DNA of 64,000 bases from Nitrospirota bacterium (lineage in GTDB: Bacteria; Nitrospirota; Nitrospiria; Nitrospirales; Nitrospiraceae): positions 310,001 to 374,000 of the forward strand of contig SCVN01000023.1 in assembly GCA_004296885.1 (NCBI GenBank), given 5' to 3'. The notes under the pieces are model-generated. The model was not told where the DNA came from. It made no database searches and saw nothing but the letters and a program-made list of their open reading frames with translations. Positions 25,085-34,130 of this stretch are shown one piece after another. Within the stretch, counting starts at the first letter, position 1. Each line of letters begins with the position of its first letter. The translations under genes and the position numbers were made by a program.

Positions 25085-25828
25085 GTGTCGCATCCAAATC
25101 GAGTCGTGGCATGGGTAATAGCTATTGCCGGGTCGGTAACGATGGGGCTCTGGACTTCAGCCACGGCAGAAGAAACCCAGTTCGGAACTCCAAAGGGCAC
25201 CGAAGGGACCAGAATTTTTAATGCCACCGAACATCCGTTTTACAGCGGCGAATTTCATCTCAAAGGTGAACGCACCACTTTGGTAGGCAGTCTGCATGAT
25301 ACGTCGCCATGGGATCATCTCGATTATGTGGGCAAACACTTGACCTCCGTGAAAGGGGCCATCGAGATTGACGTGAATGAAGTAACTAATACCGGGACAG
25401 TTGTGGCCGAGTTTGTGGAGGGCGCTGATCATTATCGGATTGTCTTCGACCGGTTTGCCGCCGCGCAGCCGTTCCAGGATGGCGGAATTGCAACGCGGAT
25501 ATACGAGCATGGTGACTCAGGTCATGGCGACCCTCTGTACCCCAAGACGTGGCTATACCTCGCTGGATGGGGTACCGCAACCATGTTCCAGAACGATCAG
25601 GTTCTCTATAAAGATTATCCGGCTCACTTCATGGTGATGGAGCGATCACGTGACCCGAAGACGCACGAAGTCCGCTATCCAGTCAAACGGACTCTTCCAG
25701 GTGGAGAAACTGACCCCGCCGGTATGGAGATTGATCTATGGGTTCGCTCAAAAGAGCAGAACCCCCAGAATTTCCCTCCCTACGAAACGTTTATTCATCT
25801 CTGCTGGGAAGAAGTCACCTGGCGGTAA
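25085..25828 (+). CDS. Secreted hypothetical protein, first gene of a foreign-looking operon
   Basis: A 247-residue exported protein with a signal peptide (about residues 1-29, ending ATAEE). GTG 25085 follows GAGGTGA. The mature part is rich in aromatic and acidic residues (HYRIVFDRFAAAQPFQDGGI, YPKTWLYLAGWGTATMFQND) and looks beta-sandwich-like. I do not recognise the family. Base composition is lower in GC than in neighbouring genes. It lies 34 nt before a cupin gene and likely forms an operon with it and the third secreted protein. Confidence 0.6.
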   Translation: MSHPNRVVAWVIAIAGSVTMGLWTSATAEETQFGTPKGTEGTRIFNATEHPFYSGEFHLKGERTTLVGSLHDTSPWDHLDYVGKHLTSVKGAIEIDVNEVTNTGTVVAEFVEGADHYRIVFDRFAAAQPFQDGGIATRIYEHGDSGHGDPLYPKTWLYLAGWGTATMFQNDQVLYKDYPAHFMVMERSRDPKTHEVRYPVKRTLPGGETDPAGMEIDLWVRSKEQNPQNFPPYETFIHLCWEEVTWR

Positions 25829-25862
25829 TCAGAGGGACACAGCCGCACCAAGGAGCCCACCG

Positions 25863-26252
25863 ATGGAAAAAAAGAGTCTAGAGGTGATCAAAGAATTTTC
25901 ACCGCGCGGTTTTGTGAGACGGCGGGTGTGGCAGTCGGCTCAGCTCCACTGCAACATTTACTGCTTTGAACCTGGCCAGCAAAACAGCCTCCATCGTCAT
26001 CCTGGGGCCAATGAGGTTGTCTTCTGTTGGGAAGGTGAAGGAGTGATTGTGGTCGGAGGCGAGCGCTCTTCGATAAAGGCCGGCGAAACGGTACTCGTGC
26101 CCACGGATGTTCCGCATGGTTACCTGAACACCAGTCGAGACCGCCGCATGATCATTACGGTCGTCCAGTGCCCGCTTCCCGTGGAGCATGTACCAGTTGA
26201 GTCTGGAGATCTGATGGCCCCGCTCAATTCATTGAGCAGGGCACGTCCATGA
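25863..26252 (+). CDS. Cupin-domain protein
   Basis: A 129-residue single-domain cupin. The two metal-binding motifs are seen: GQQNSLHRHPGANEVVFCWEG (the usual G(X)5HXH(X)3-4E(X)6G layout, with Glu following the His pair) and a second motif around PTDVPHGYLNTS. ATG 25863 follows AAGGAGC. The longer open frame upstream runs through the previous gene. It probably binds a small molecule or metal, perhaps as an isomerase or sensor. The stop overlaps the next gene start by 4 nt. Confidence 0.8.
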   Translation: MEKKSLEVIKEFSPRGFVRRRVWQSAQLHCNIYCFEPGQQNSLHRHPGANEVVFCWEGEGVIVVGGERSSIKAGETVLVPTDVPHGYLNTSRDRRMIITVVQCPLPVEHVPVESGDLMAPLNSLSRARP

Positions 26253-26941
26253 GAAGCATACATTCTTGCCGGACATGGAGCATTCGACTGTTCGCAGTCT
26301 TGGCCCTGACGTGTGGAGGAACATCGGGGGCGGCCACCTCAGCGGCTGCTCCGGATGAGCAGCCTCGCCTCTGGACGTTCGACGCCGATGCCGCGGGCAC
26401 GTTACCTGACGACTTTTTTGTCGGGACGTTATTTGATGGGCGACCAGCTGGTGAGTGGAAGGTTATTTCGACAAGCAATGCGCCAAGCCCGCCACATGTG
26501 CTTGGGCAACTTACGGGCAAGGGGTCAGAGCATGCGTATAAAGTGGTTCTGATCAATGGAACCACGTCTTCCGATGCGGATATAGAGGTCTCCTTGCTGC
26601 CGGTGGATGGAAAAGCTGACATGGGGGGCGGCCTCATCTGGCGTGCGGCAGACGATCGCAACTACTACCTGGTCCGAGCGAATCCCTTAGAGCAGAATAT
26701 TCGAATTTATCGGGTTGCGAAAGGCGTCAGGCAGATGATCAAGAATTTCGACCAGATTATCGATGTCCGAAGGTGGCACGCGCTTCGCGTTAAAATGAGA
26801 GGCTGTGCGGTGCAAATCTTCTTTGACCAGGAGCAGGTCTTTGACCTTTGTGATGAGACTTTCAAACAAGGGCGTATTGGTCTGTGGACAAAATCTGACG
26901 CGGTGACGCACTTCGATAACCTCCGCCTACAGCGGCTATAG
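26249..26941 (+). CDS. Secreted concanavalin/DUF1080-like protein
   Basis: A 230-residue exported protein. The signal peptide spans about residues 1-27 (LFAVLALTCGGTSGAATS). The mature domain (LWTFDADAAGTLPDDFFVGT, GGGLIWRAADDRNYYLVRAN, FKQGRIGLWTKSDAVTHFDN) has the pattern of LamG/DUF1080-type jelly-roll domains that bind glycans. ATG 26249 overlaps the cupin stop by 4 nt, so it is co-translated with it. The ligand is unknown. A hairpin follows at 27003-27024. Confidence 0.7.
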   Translation: MRSIHSCRTWSIRLFAVLALTCGGTSGAATSAAAPDEQPRLWTFDADAAGTLPDDFFVGTLFDGRPAGEWKVISTSNAPSPPHVLGQLTGKGSEHAYKVVLINGTTSSDADIEVSLLPVDGKADMGGGLIWRAADDRNYYLVRANPLEQNIRIYRVAKGVRQMIKNFDQIIDVRRWHALRVKMRGCAVQIFFDQEQVFDLCDETFKQGRIGLWTKSDAVTHFDNLRLQRL

Positions 26942-27002
26942 GGTCTTGGGCTTATTGTGTCCTCGCCGGTGGTAACGCGAGCGGGCCTTATCGGGATGTA
27001 GC

Positions 27003-27024
27003 AGGGGGCGCGAGACTCCCCCCT
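27003..27024 (+). terminator. Possible terminator after the secreted/cupin operon
   Basis: AGGGGG (27003-27008) can pair with CCCCCT (27019-27024) around a 10-nt loop, followed by TTTGCGTTTC. It is placed suitably between the end of the operon and the convergent DUF4926 gene. Confidence 0.4.
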
Positions 27025-27088
27025 TTGCGTTTCTGAACCAGGGGGTATGAGCTTTGAGTTGGGAAGGATGCCAGGAAGAAACTACGTG

Positions 27089-27325
27089 CTACAGTGCACG
27101 AGCGGAGAGTACTTCGTCTTGGCGGAGTGCTTCGAGGGCAGAAGCAGGCACGGCAATCACGGCCAGTGTGCCACCGACGGCATTGAGCACCTCCACGGAA
27201 TACCCCTCTGTCCCATCGGGAGCCACGTGGTAGTCGACTAACTTGACGATGTCTCCGCGCTTGAGCCGGTGTTCCGGCACATCCCGTGCCAACGCAACAT
27301 CAGTATAGAGCTCGAATTCCATCAT
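27089..27325 (-). CDS. DUF4926-family protein
   Basis: A 78-residue protein starting at the ATG-ATG pair 27325/27322 after GTGAGGAGC. It reads as a small beta-barrel (VALARDVPEHRLKRGDIVKL, GTEGYSVEVLNAVGGTLAVI), typical of DUF4926. It is the second gene of a pair; its start is 5 nt after the stop of the DUF6883 gene. I recall these two families occurring together, possibly as a toxin-antitoxin-like or immunity pair, but no activity is established from this sequence. Confidence 0.7.
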   Translation of the reverse strand: MMEFELYTDVALARDVPEHRLKRGDIVKLVDYHVAPDGTEGYSVEVLNAVGGTLAVIAVPASALEALRQDEVLSARAL

Positions 27326-27330
27326 GCTCC

Positions 27331-27624
27331 TCACTTGCCTGGGATGAGTGTAACGAACTTCGTGATCCCGAGCAAGTGTTCGGTCATCCAGATGGTGCGA
27401 ACCGAGAGCGTCACCCCGTTTGGGCCGGTCAGCTTACCGCGAATTTCGTAGTATTGCCCGAACTTGTTAGATCCCAGCGCTGTCGCATCCAACGGCAGGA
27501 TCTGGCTCCGCAGATCCCGGAGCAATTGTTCGGCGTTATCCCTGGCATATCCAGCTCCCGCGAGAAATGCTGATTTGTCGCCGCGCGCCTGGGGCACAAG
27601 CAAATAGCGGGTAAGCTTGTCCAT
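27331..27624 (-). CDS. DUF6883-family protein
   Basis: A 97-residue protein (TTG 27633 is an alternative start). The N-terminus KLTRYLLVPQARGDKSAFLA and the middle (ARDNAEQLLRDLRSQIL, NKFGQYYEIRGKLTGPNGVT, VRTIWMTEHLLGITKFVTLI) fit the DUF6883 pattern. It is upstream of and nearly touching the DUF4926 gene. A role as the active member of a two-gene system is a guess based on pairing. No promoter is clear. Confidence 0.7.
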   Translation of the reverse strand: MDKLTRYLLVPQARGDKSAFLAGAGYARDNAEQLLRDLRSQILPLDATALGSNKFGQYYEIRGKLTGPNGVTLSVRTIWMTEHLLGITKFVTLIPGK

Positions 27625-27686
27625 GGCAATCAAGGCATCCGCTGGAAGCTTCAGGGGAATCTAAGTTACTGGAGGAAAGGTACCAC

Positions 27687-27715
27687 TCCGCCGCGAGTTG
27701 ATCGAACGCGGCGGA
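27687..27715. repeat. GC-rich perfect hairpin
   Basis: TCCGCCGCG (27687-27695) pairs perfectly with CGCGGCGGA (27707-27715) across an 11-nt loop. It lies between tRNA-Phe and the DUF6883 gene. A partial second copy of the word occurs around 27771-27780. Confidence 0.55.
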
Positions 27716-27809
27716 TCACACGAAGTGCGGATTTGAGGAGAAACGCTACTGACTGGAGGTGTTCTCCGCCGCGCACATCACGAGCGCGTCGGTACACGCA
27801 AGCGAGGGA

Positions 27810-27885
27810 TGGTGCCGAGGGACAGAATCGAACTGTCGACACCAGCCTTTTCAGGGCTGTGCTCTACCAACTGAGCTACCTCGGC
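27810..27885 (-). tRNA. tRNA-Phe (GAA)
   Basis: On the minus strand a full cloverleaf is visible: acceptor GCCGAGG/CCTCGGC, D arm GCTC...GAGC, anticodon stem CAGCC/GGCTG with loop CTGAAAA (anticodon GAA), T arm GACAG-TTCGATT-CTGTC, discriminator A and an encoded CCA. Total 76 nt. A promoter lies immediately upstream. Confidence 0.96.
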
Positions 27886-27894
27886 ACGGGCGCC

Positions 27895-27924
27895 ACCATA
27901 ACAAGCGGCCTTTCTCACTGTCAA
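27895..27924 (-). promoter_or_regulatory. tRNA-Phe promoter
   Basis: Minus strand: -35 TTGACA (complement of 27919-27924), an 18-nt spacer, and -10 TATGGT (complement of 27895-27900). The -10 box ends 9 nt before the mature tRNA 5' end, so almost no 5' leader is expected. Confidence 0.65.
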
Positions 27925-28018
27925 GCCGACATCGCGCTCATTTTCGCTAAAATTTTCACGTCTTGTTCCCTTTCCTCTCTCTGCGGGTGGCGCCGATGAC
28001 GGGACCACCTCCATCACC

Positions 28019-28048
28019 TTGACGCCCTCAACAACGACAGAGTATTCT
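28019..28048 (+). promoter_or_regulatory. Candidate promoter of proA
   Basis: -35 TTGACG (28019-28024), an 18-nt spacer, -10 TATTCT (28043-28048). It predicts a start near 28055 and supports ATG 28106 as the proA start, because the earlier in-frame codon at 28019 lies inside the promoter. Confidence 0.45.
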
Positions 28049-28105
28049 CATTCCACGTCAGCCAGCACACAGGTCATCACCGACTCCGTAAGGACAGCCC
28101 CGTTT

Positions 28106-29455
28106 ATGGATACACAGGCTCCGCTCACTGATGCGTCGGACGCTTCGCTTGAACCGGTCTCGCCCGAGGCCCTCGTTCCCGAAGCTCCTCCCAAGACGAA
28201 CCAGGAATACATCGAAGACTTGGTGAAGCAGGCCCGGTCCGCCGCCGGGAAGCTGGCCTCGCTCTCGACCACCGTGAAGAACCAGGCGCTGCTGGCCATG
28301 GCGGACGGCCTCGAAGCCAAGACAGAAGAGATCCTGGCCGCGAACGAGAACGACCTGAAGGCCTTCGAGGAGGGCGAGAAGGGCAAGGACAAGGCCTTCG
28401 CGGACCGCCTCCGGCTCACGTCCCAACGGATCGCCGAGATGGCCAAGGGCCTGCGGGAGGTCGCCAAGCTGCCCGATCCGGTCGGCGAGTCGCTCAAGAT
28501 GTGGCAGCGGCCCAACGGGATGCTGGTCGGCCGCGTGCGCGTGCCGATCGGCGTGATCGGCATCATCTACGAATCGCGTCCCAACGTCACCGCCGACTCG
28601 GCCGCGCTCTGCCTCAAGTCCGGCAACGTCTGCATCCTGCGGGGCGGGTCGGAAGCAATTCACTCCAACCGCGCCATCGCTGCCGTGCTGGTGGAGGCGG
28701 CGGAACAGGCCGGGGTGCCGGCCGGCGCCATCTCGCTCGTGGACCGGACGGACCGGGAGGTGGCGCTGGAGTTGCTCAAGCAGGATCAATTCGTGGATCT
28801 GATCATCCCGCGGGGCGGGGAGTCCCTGATGAAAACCGTGACGGAGGAGTCCCGCATCCCGGTGATCAAGCACGATAAGGGCATCTGCCATACTTATGTG
28901 GATTTGGACGCGGACCTGACCATGGCCAAGTCCGTCTGCGTCAACGCCAAGGTCCAACGCCCCTCCACCTGCAACGCGATGGAAGCGCTGCTGGTCCATG
29001 AGAAAGTCGCCAAAGCATTCTTGCCCGACTTCATCAAGGAGCTGTGCGCGGCAGGGGTCGAAGTCCGCGGCTGCGCCAAGACCTGCCAGATCAGCCCGGA
29101 CGCCAAGCCGGCTTCGGACGAGGATTATGGCCAGGAATTCCTGGCCCTCATTCTGGCCGTCAAGGTAGTCAAGAACATGGACGAAGCGATGGAGCATATC
29201 ACCCGCTACGGCTCCCGCCACACAGAGGCCATCATCACCAACGACTATGGACGGGGGCTGCGCTTCCTTCGCGAGGTGGATGCCAGCGCCGTGATGATCA
29301 ACGCCTCGACCAGGCTCAACGACGGCTATCAATTCGGGCTCGGCGCGGAGATCGGCATCAGCACCACCCGCATCCATGCCCGAGGCCCGATGGGGCTGGA
29401 AGAGCTGACCTGCTCCAAATTCGTCGTGTATGGAAGCGGACAAGTTCGAGAATAG
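28106..29455 (+). CDS. proA: Gamma-glutamyl phosphate reductase
   Basis: Second step of proline synthesis: reduces gamma-glutamyl phosphate to glutamate semialdehyde with NADPH. The 449-residue product has the family motifs GVIGIIYESRPNVT, PRGGESLMKTV and the catalytic Cys in RPSTCNAMEALLV. Compared with typical ProA (about 420 residues) the first 30 residues are an extra acidic, Pro-rich tail of unknown use. ATG 28106 follows AAGGACAG at a suitable distance. The stop codon is immediately followed by the next gene's ATG. Confidence 0.95.
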   Translation: MDTQAPLTDASDASLEPVSPEALVPEAPPKTNQEYIEDLVKQARSAAGKLASLSTTVKNQALLAMADGLEAKTEEILAANENDLKAFEEGEKGKDKAFADRLRLTSQRIAEMAKGLREVAKLPDPVGESLKMWQRPNGMLVGRVRVPIGVIGIIYESRPNVTADSAALCLKSGNVCILRGGSEAIHSNRAIAAVLVEAAEQAGVPAGAISLVDRTDREVALELLKQDQFVDLIIPRGGESLMKTVTEESRIPVIKHDKGICHTYVDLDADLTMAKSVCVNAKVQRPSTCNAMEALLVHEKVAKAFLPDFIKELCAAGVEVRGCAKTCQISPDAKPASDEDYGQEFLALILAVKVVKNMDEAMEHITRYGSRHTEAIITNDYGRGLRFLREVDASAVMINASTRLNDGYQFGLGAEIGISTTRIHARGPMGLEELTCSKFVVYGSGQVRE

Positions 29456-31249
29456 ATGTCCGACGACCCTCAGATCCTCTCTATCCTGACCCAACCAGGC
29501 AGTCTGACCTTTCCCTCCAATCTCCCCTTTGCGAAGGACTTCGCGGCAGCCGGCGGTCGAGTCGTCCGCCACTCGAGCGGCCACCTGGTCTTTTACGGAC
29601 CGGATCACCGGCGCTTTCTCGCCACCGATCCTGAGGGCAATCCCTTACATGAATGTGAATGGAGCGCGACTTCGGACGGGCCCGCCACACTCTTGAGAGC
29701 CCGTCTGAAGTTGGATTGGGGCCAATGGGTGGGGCTCAAGCCTGGAGGCCTCGTCAACTCGACCCAACTGGATCTGTCCAAGAAACCGGGGTGGCGGCGG
29801 TTATGCGCCGACGACCTCCGCCAGATGGCGGCCCAGGCGATGCAGGTCCCCTTCGAGGAAGTGAAATTCTTCTACGGCGACGAGGACTTGGTCATCGACA
29901 AGCTCGGCCACGCCACCATCCGGCATAAGAAGGACGCCTTCTACCTTCTTGAAGACGAAACCTTCGCCCGGGCCAAGTTCATGGCCTGCATGGGCGCAAT
30001 GCATTGGAGCCGGATCGACTTTCTGCCGGTCGTGGAGCTGTTCCAGTCGCTCCTGCCGGGAACCGGCTCCGCCGCCTTCGAACTCATCCGGGGACTCTAC
30101 GACGACCAGAACCAAGGCCAGTCCCAACCGCTGCCGCTCCGGTATCGCGGCATTCCCACCTATCCGTCCGACGCGGCCTACCGGCTGTTCAGCGGGTTTT
30201 TCACTCCGCACCTGCCCCGCGGCGGCGACCCGCTGCCGATCTTCATGGATCAGTCCCGTTCGCATGAAGTGCTCTGGCTGCCTTCATCCGATCCACCGAG
30301 ACGCTATTTCAATCAGGCCCGACGGCTCTGCATCACCATTAAAGGGGAGACCGTTCAGAAGGTCACGAAGGCCGACGATCCGGCAGGGTTGCCCTTCGTC
30401 AAACCGGCCCCGAACGGGTTCGCCCCCTGCGATCGGCGCGTCACGGTCACCGGCGGAACGCTGCTGCTCCATCATCCTAAGGAAATCGTACGCGTGCCGC
30501 TCAGCCCCACCTGGGGCCCGATCAAAGACACCGTACCTCCGTCTCAAGGAGTCACAAGGATAGGGGAGGGGTGGCAGTCGGTCTTCGCGGGACAGCTCCC
30601 ACCGGTCGAGCCGGCCCAGGCCTTTTCGGCGGTCCTCATCTATCCGGATGATGACCGGGAAATCGGCGAACTCGAAAGCCAGCCGTTCGTCGCCGATTAC
30701 CTGCAGGACCTGATCGAGCAAGTGCCGGAATTGTCGGCGCGCGTCGGCCGCAGCGCGACTGTGTTGATTGACGGATTCGATGCAGCCCTCACCGCCTGCC
30801 TCAGGCTGGATGCCCCCCGCACCCATACCGTCCTGTACCGCCGGCCGGCCTTTGCCCAGAAGCAGGCCCAGTTCCTCTGGAACCAGCTGGCCCAGACCAA
30901 CCATCTGGACCGACTCCCGCACTTTATCTTTCTTCCGGCCGTTGGAGCGGGCGAGGAAGCCTACCGGCAGGCTCATGACATCCTCTTCACTTGGACTCCC
31001 TTTGCAGACTTCGCCAGACCGGAGCGGCTCCAGGAAGGCTCTCGCCGGATTGCAACAGCCCTTCGTCCGGGCGGGCTGGCCTTTTTCGTCGGGCCGGCGG
31101 CCGCGCAGCGGCACTTAGCCACAGCCGGCCTCACGATTCTTCAGCAGACCCCCGTCGAACAACTGCCGACCTTCGCCATGCACCGCACAATCCTGCCGAC
31201 AGCCCGCCTCAAACCAGGCCTGCTGCTCTACCTCACCACCAAGCGCTAA
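29456..31249 (+). CDS. Unknown 597-aa protein coupled to proA
   Basis: A large cytoplasmic-looking protein whose ATG follows the proA stop with no spacer. I do not recognise a domain over residues 1-400. The segment RRLCADDLRQMAAQAMQVPF and the aromatic FLPVVELFQSLLPG suggest an alpha/beta fold. Residues about 400-597 include LIDGFDAALTACLRLDAP and ATALRPGGLAFFVGPA, the latter reminiscent of the LxPGG motif in SAM-methyltransferases, though no SAM-binding GxGxG motif is clear. It may be a degenerate methyltransferase or a lineage-specific protein. Coupling to proA suggests co-expression, not necessarily a role in proline synthesis. Confidence 0.6.
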   Translation: MSDDPQILSILTQPGSLTFPSNLPFAKDFAAAGGRVVRHSSGHLVFYGPDHRRFLATDPEGNPLHECEWSATSDGPATLLRARLKLDWGQWVGLKPGGLVNSTQLDLSKKPGWRRLCADDLRQMAAQAMQVPFEEVKFFYGDEDLVIDKLGHATIRHKKDAFYLLEDETFARAKFMACMGAMHWSRIDFLPVVELFQSLLPGTGSAAFELIRGLYDDQNQGQSQPLPLRYRGIPTYPSDAAYRLFSGFFTPHLPRGGDPLPIFMDQSRSHEVLWLPSSDPPRRYFNQARRLCITIKGETVQKVTKADDPAGLPFVKPAPNGFAPCDRRVTVTGGTLLLHHPKEIVRVPLSPTWGPIKDTVPPSQGVTRIGEGWQSVFAGQLPPVEPAQAFSAVLIYPDDDREIGELESQPFVADYLQDLIEQVPELSARVGRSATVLIDGFDAALTACLRLDAPRTHTVLYRRPAFAQKQAQFLWNQLAQTNHLDRLPHFIFLPAVGAGEEAYRQAHDILFTWTPFADFARPERLQEGSRRIATALRPGGLAFFVGPAAAQRHLATAGLTILQQTPVEQLPTFAMHRTILPTARLKPGLLLYLTTKR

Positions 31250-31366
31250 CCCCCGGCGCACCCACTTCGGCCCCCTTCAAGTTCTGTCACGGTTCGACCG
31301 ATGAAGCACCCAGAGCCGCACTCATTCCCGCAGCCCCGGCACGACCGGACAAAGAGGGGACCCCCA

Positions 31367-32230
31367 ATGAACCAGACGTCCGATCTCCTGACCAACACGT
31401 CGTTACGCAAACTGATTGGCGACATGCAGACGCTCCCCAGTCTGCCGTCCCTCTATCGCGAGTTGATGAACATCCTGCAGGCAGACGACGCGTCCGTTGA
31501 GAAAGCCGCCCGGATCATCGCTAAAGATGTCGGGATGGTGACAAAAATCCTGCAGGTCGTAAACTCGCCCTTCTACGGACTGCGGGGGAAAGTCTCCAAT
31601 CCCAGCCAGGCCGTCACCCTGCTGGGCTTGAACACGATCAAATCCTTGGTGCTCTCCCGCAAGGTCTTCAGCCAGTTCGACCAGAGCAAGATTCCATTCT
31701 TCTCATTGGAAGTGCTCTGGCAGCATGGCATGACCACCGGAGTCCACGCGCGCGCCATCGCGAAAGAGGAAGCCGTCGAACAGGCGATGACGGAAGATGC
31801 CTTCACGGCAGGGATGCTTCACGATGTCGGCACGCTGGTCCTGGCCAGCAACCTGCCCGACCAATACACCGAGATGCTCGCGCTGATGCAGGAACAAGGG
31901 CTCTCCGAATGGGACGCGGAACGCCGACTCTTCGGCGCCACGCATGCGGAGGTGGGGGGCTTCCTGCTCGGCCAGTGGAGCCTCAGCCAGACAATCGTCG
32001 ACACCGTGGCCTACCATCATGAGCCCTCGCATTGTCCGACTCCGAGCTCAATCGTCCTGGCCTCCGTGCACGTCGCCAACGCCACGGAAGAAGAAACGCA
32101 AGCATCGGCCATCGGGGAGCCCGTCCATCCGATGGACCTCACCTATCTCACCGATTGCGGCTTCGCCGACCGGCTTCCCCTCTGGCAGGCCCTCTGCCGC
32201 GACGAGAGTTTGAGCAAGGCAGGGGGGTGA
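31367..32230 (+). CDS. HDOD-domain signalling protein
   Basis: A 287-residue cytoplasmic protein made mostly of one HDOD domain. The family opening LPSLPSLYRELMNILQADDA, then VGMVTKILQVVNSPFYGL and GLNTIKSLVLSR are typical. The HD-like motif MLHDVGTLVLA and a later VAYHHEP resemble the metal-binding HD superfamily, but HDOD proteins usually lack phosphodiesterase activity and act in signalling or regulation. ATG 31367 gives the conserved N-terminus. A GC-rich stem (32219-32241) follows the stop and may end the transcript before the pyr promoter. Confidence 0.85.
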   Translation: MNQTSDLLTNTSLRKLIGDMQTLPSLPSLYRELMNILQADDASVEKAARIIAKDVGMVTKILQVVNSPFYGLRGKVSNPSQAVTLLGLNTIKSLVLSRKVFSQFDQSKIPFFSLEVLWQHGMTTGVHARAIAKEEAVEQAMTEDAFTAGMLHDVGTLVLASNLPDQYTEMLALMQEQGLSEWDAERRLFGATHAEVGGFLLGQWSLSQTIVDTVAYHHEPSHCPTPSSIVLASVHVANATEEETQASAIGEPVHPMDLTYLTDCGFADRLPLWQALCRDESLSKAGG

Positions 32231-32241
32231 CGCCCCCCCTG
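32219..32241 (+). terminator. GC-rich stem after the HDOD gene
   Basis: AGGGGGG and CCCCCCCT pair around TGACG, overlapping the HDOD stop codon. There is no T-tract, so termination strength is uncertain. It separates the HDOD gene from the pyr promoter at 32278. Confidence 0.4.
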
Positions 32242-32277
32242 TCCGCTCCCTGATCTCCGTCGAACTCACGTCGGTTC

Positions 32278-32306
32278 TTGACACTCCGCATCCAACCCCG
32301 TAAGAT
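32278..32306 (+). promoter_or_regulatory. Sigma70 promoter of the pyr operon
   Basis: A perfect -35 TTGACA (32278-32283), a 17-nt spacer and -10 TAAGAT (32301-32306). The predicted start near 32313 is just upstream of the PyrR-binding hairpin, giving a leader of about 210 nt before pyrR. Confidence 0.75.
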
Positions 32307-32313
32307 GCAGCTG

Positions 32314-32428
32314 CCTTTAACGCTCATCCAGTGAGGTGAGCAAGGAGCGTGACTATGCGAAACGGCCTGCACTGCGCCGTCACCGACAACCGAACCTTCT
32401 TGCCATGGCCTGGCGGGAAGGTTTTTTT
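32314..32428 (+). promoter_or_regulatory. PyrR-binding attenuator of the pyr operon
   Basis: The segment 32314-32350 contains CATCCAGTGAGGTGAGCAAGG, closely matching the PyrR-recognised loop of Bacillus leaders (UCCAGNGAGGYU...GCAAGG), closed by ACGCTC (32320-32325) with GAGCGT (32345-32350). Downstream, AACCTTCTTGCC (32393-32404) pairs with GGCGGGAAGGTT (32412-32423) followed by seven T (32422-32428), a rho-independent terminator. GCAAGGAG (32340-32347) can alternatively pair with CTTCTTGC (32396-32403), destroying the terminator. PyrR bound with UMP/UTP would hold the first hairpin and favour termination. The sequence layout is direct; the mechanism is transferred from Firmicutes. Confidence 0.85.
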
Positions 32429-32442
32429 GTGCCCACATCAGT

Positions 32443-33999
<1,557 letters not shown>

Positions 34000-34004
34000 G
34001 CGAT

Positions 34005-34121
34005 GAGTCGAAAAGTCAAAAAGTTGAAAAGTCCTTCAAGCCGAACGCGTAACTTTTGGCATCCTGACTGTACGATCTTCAGACTTTCGAGACTTTTCAA
34101 CTTGATAGACTTTCGGACGGA
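34005..34121. repeat. Short-word hairpin (AAAGTC words) between pyrB and pyrC
   Basis: AAGTTGAAAAGTC (34021-34033) pairs perfectly with GACTTTTCAACTT (34091-34103); outer GTCGAAAAGTC (34007-34017) roughly pairs with GACTTTCGGAC near 34109-34119. It is 117 nt inside an operon and shares its vocabulary with the pyrR leader copy and the greA copy. Confidence 0.7.
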
Positions 34122-34130
34122 GCACAACCG

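Noticed and set aside
28019-28105. ProA start at 28019
   Set aside because: This stretch contains a -35/-10 pair and would add a Ser/Thr-rich tail; ATG 28106 has a suitable ribosome site.
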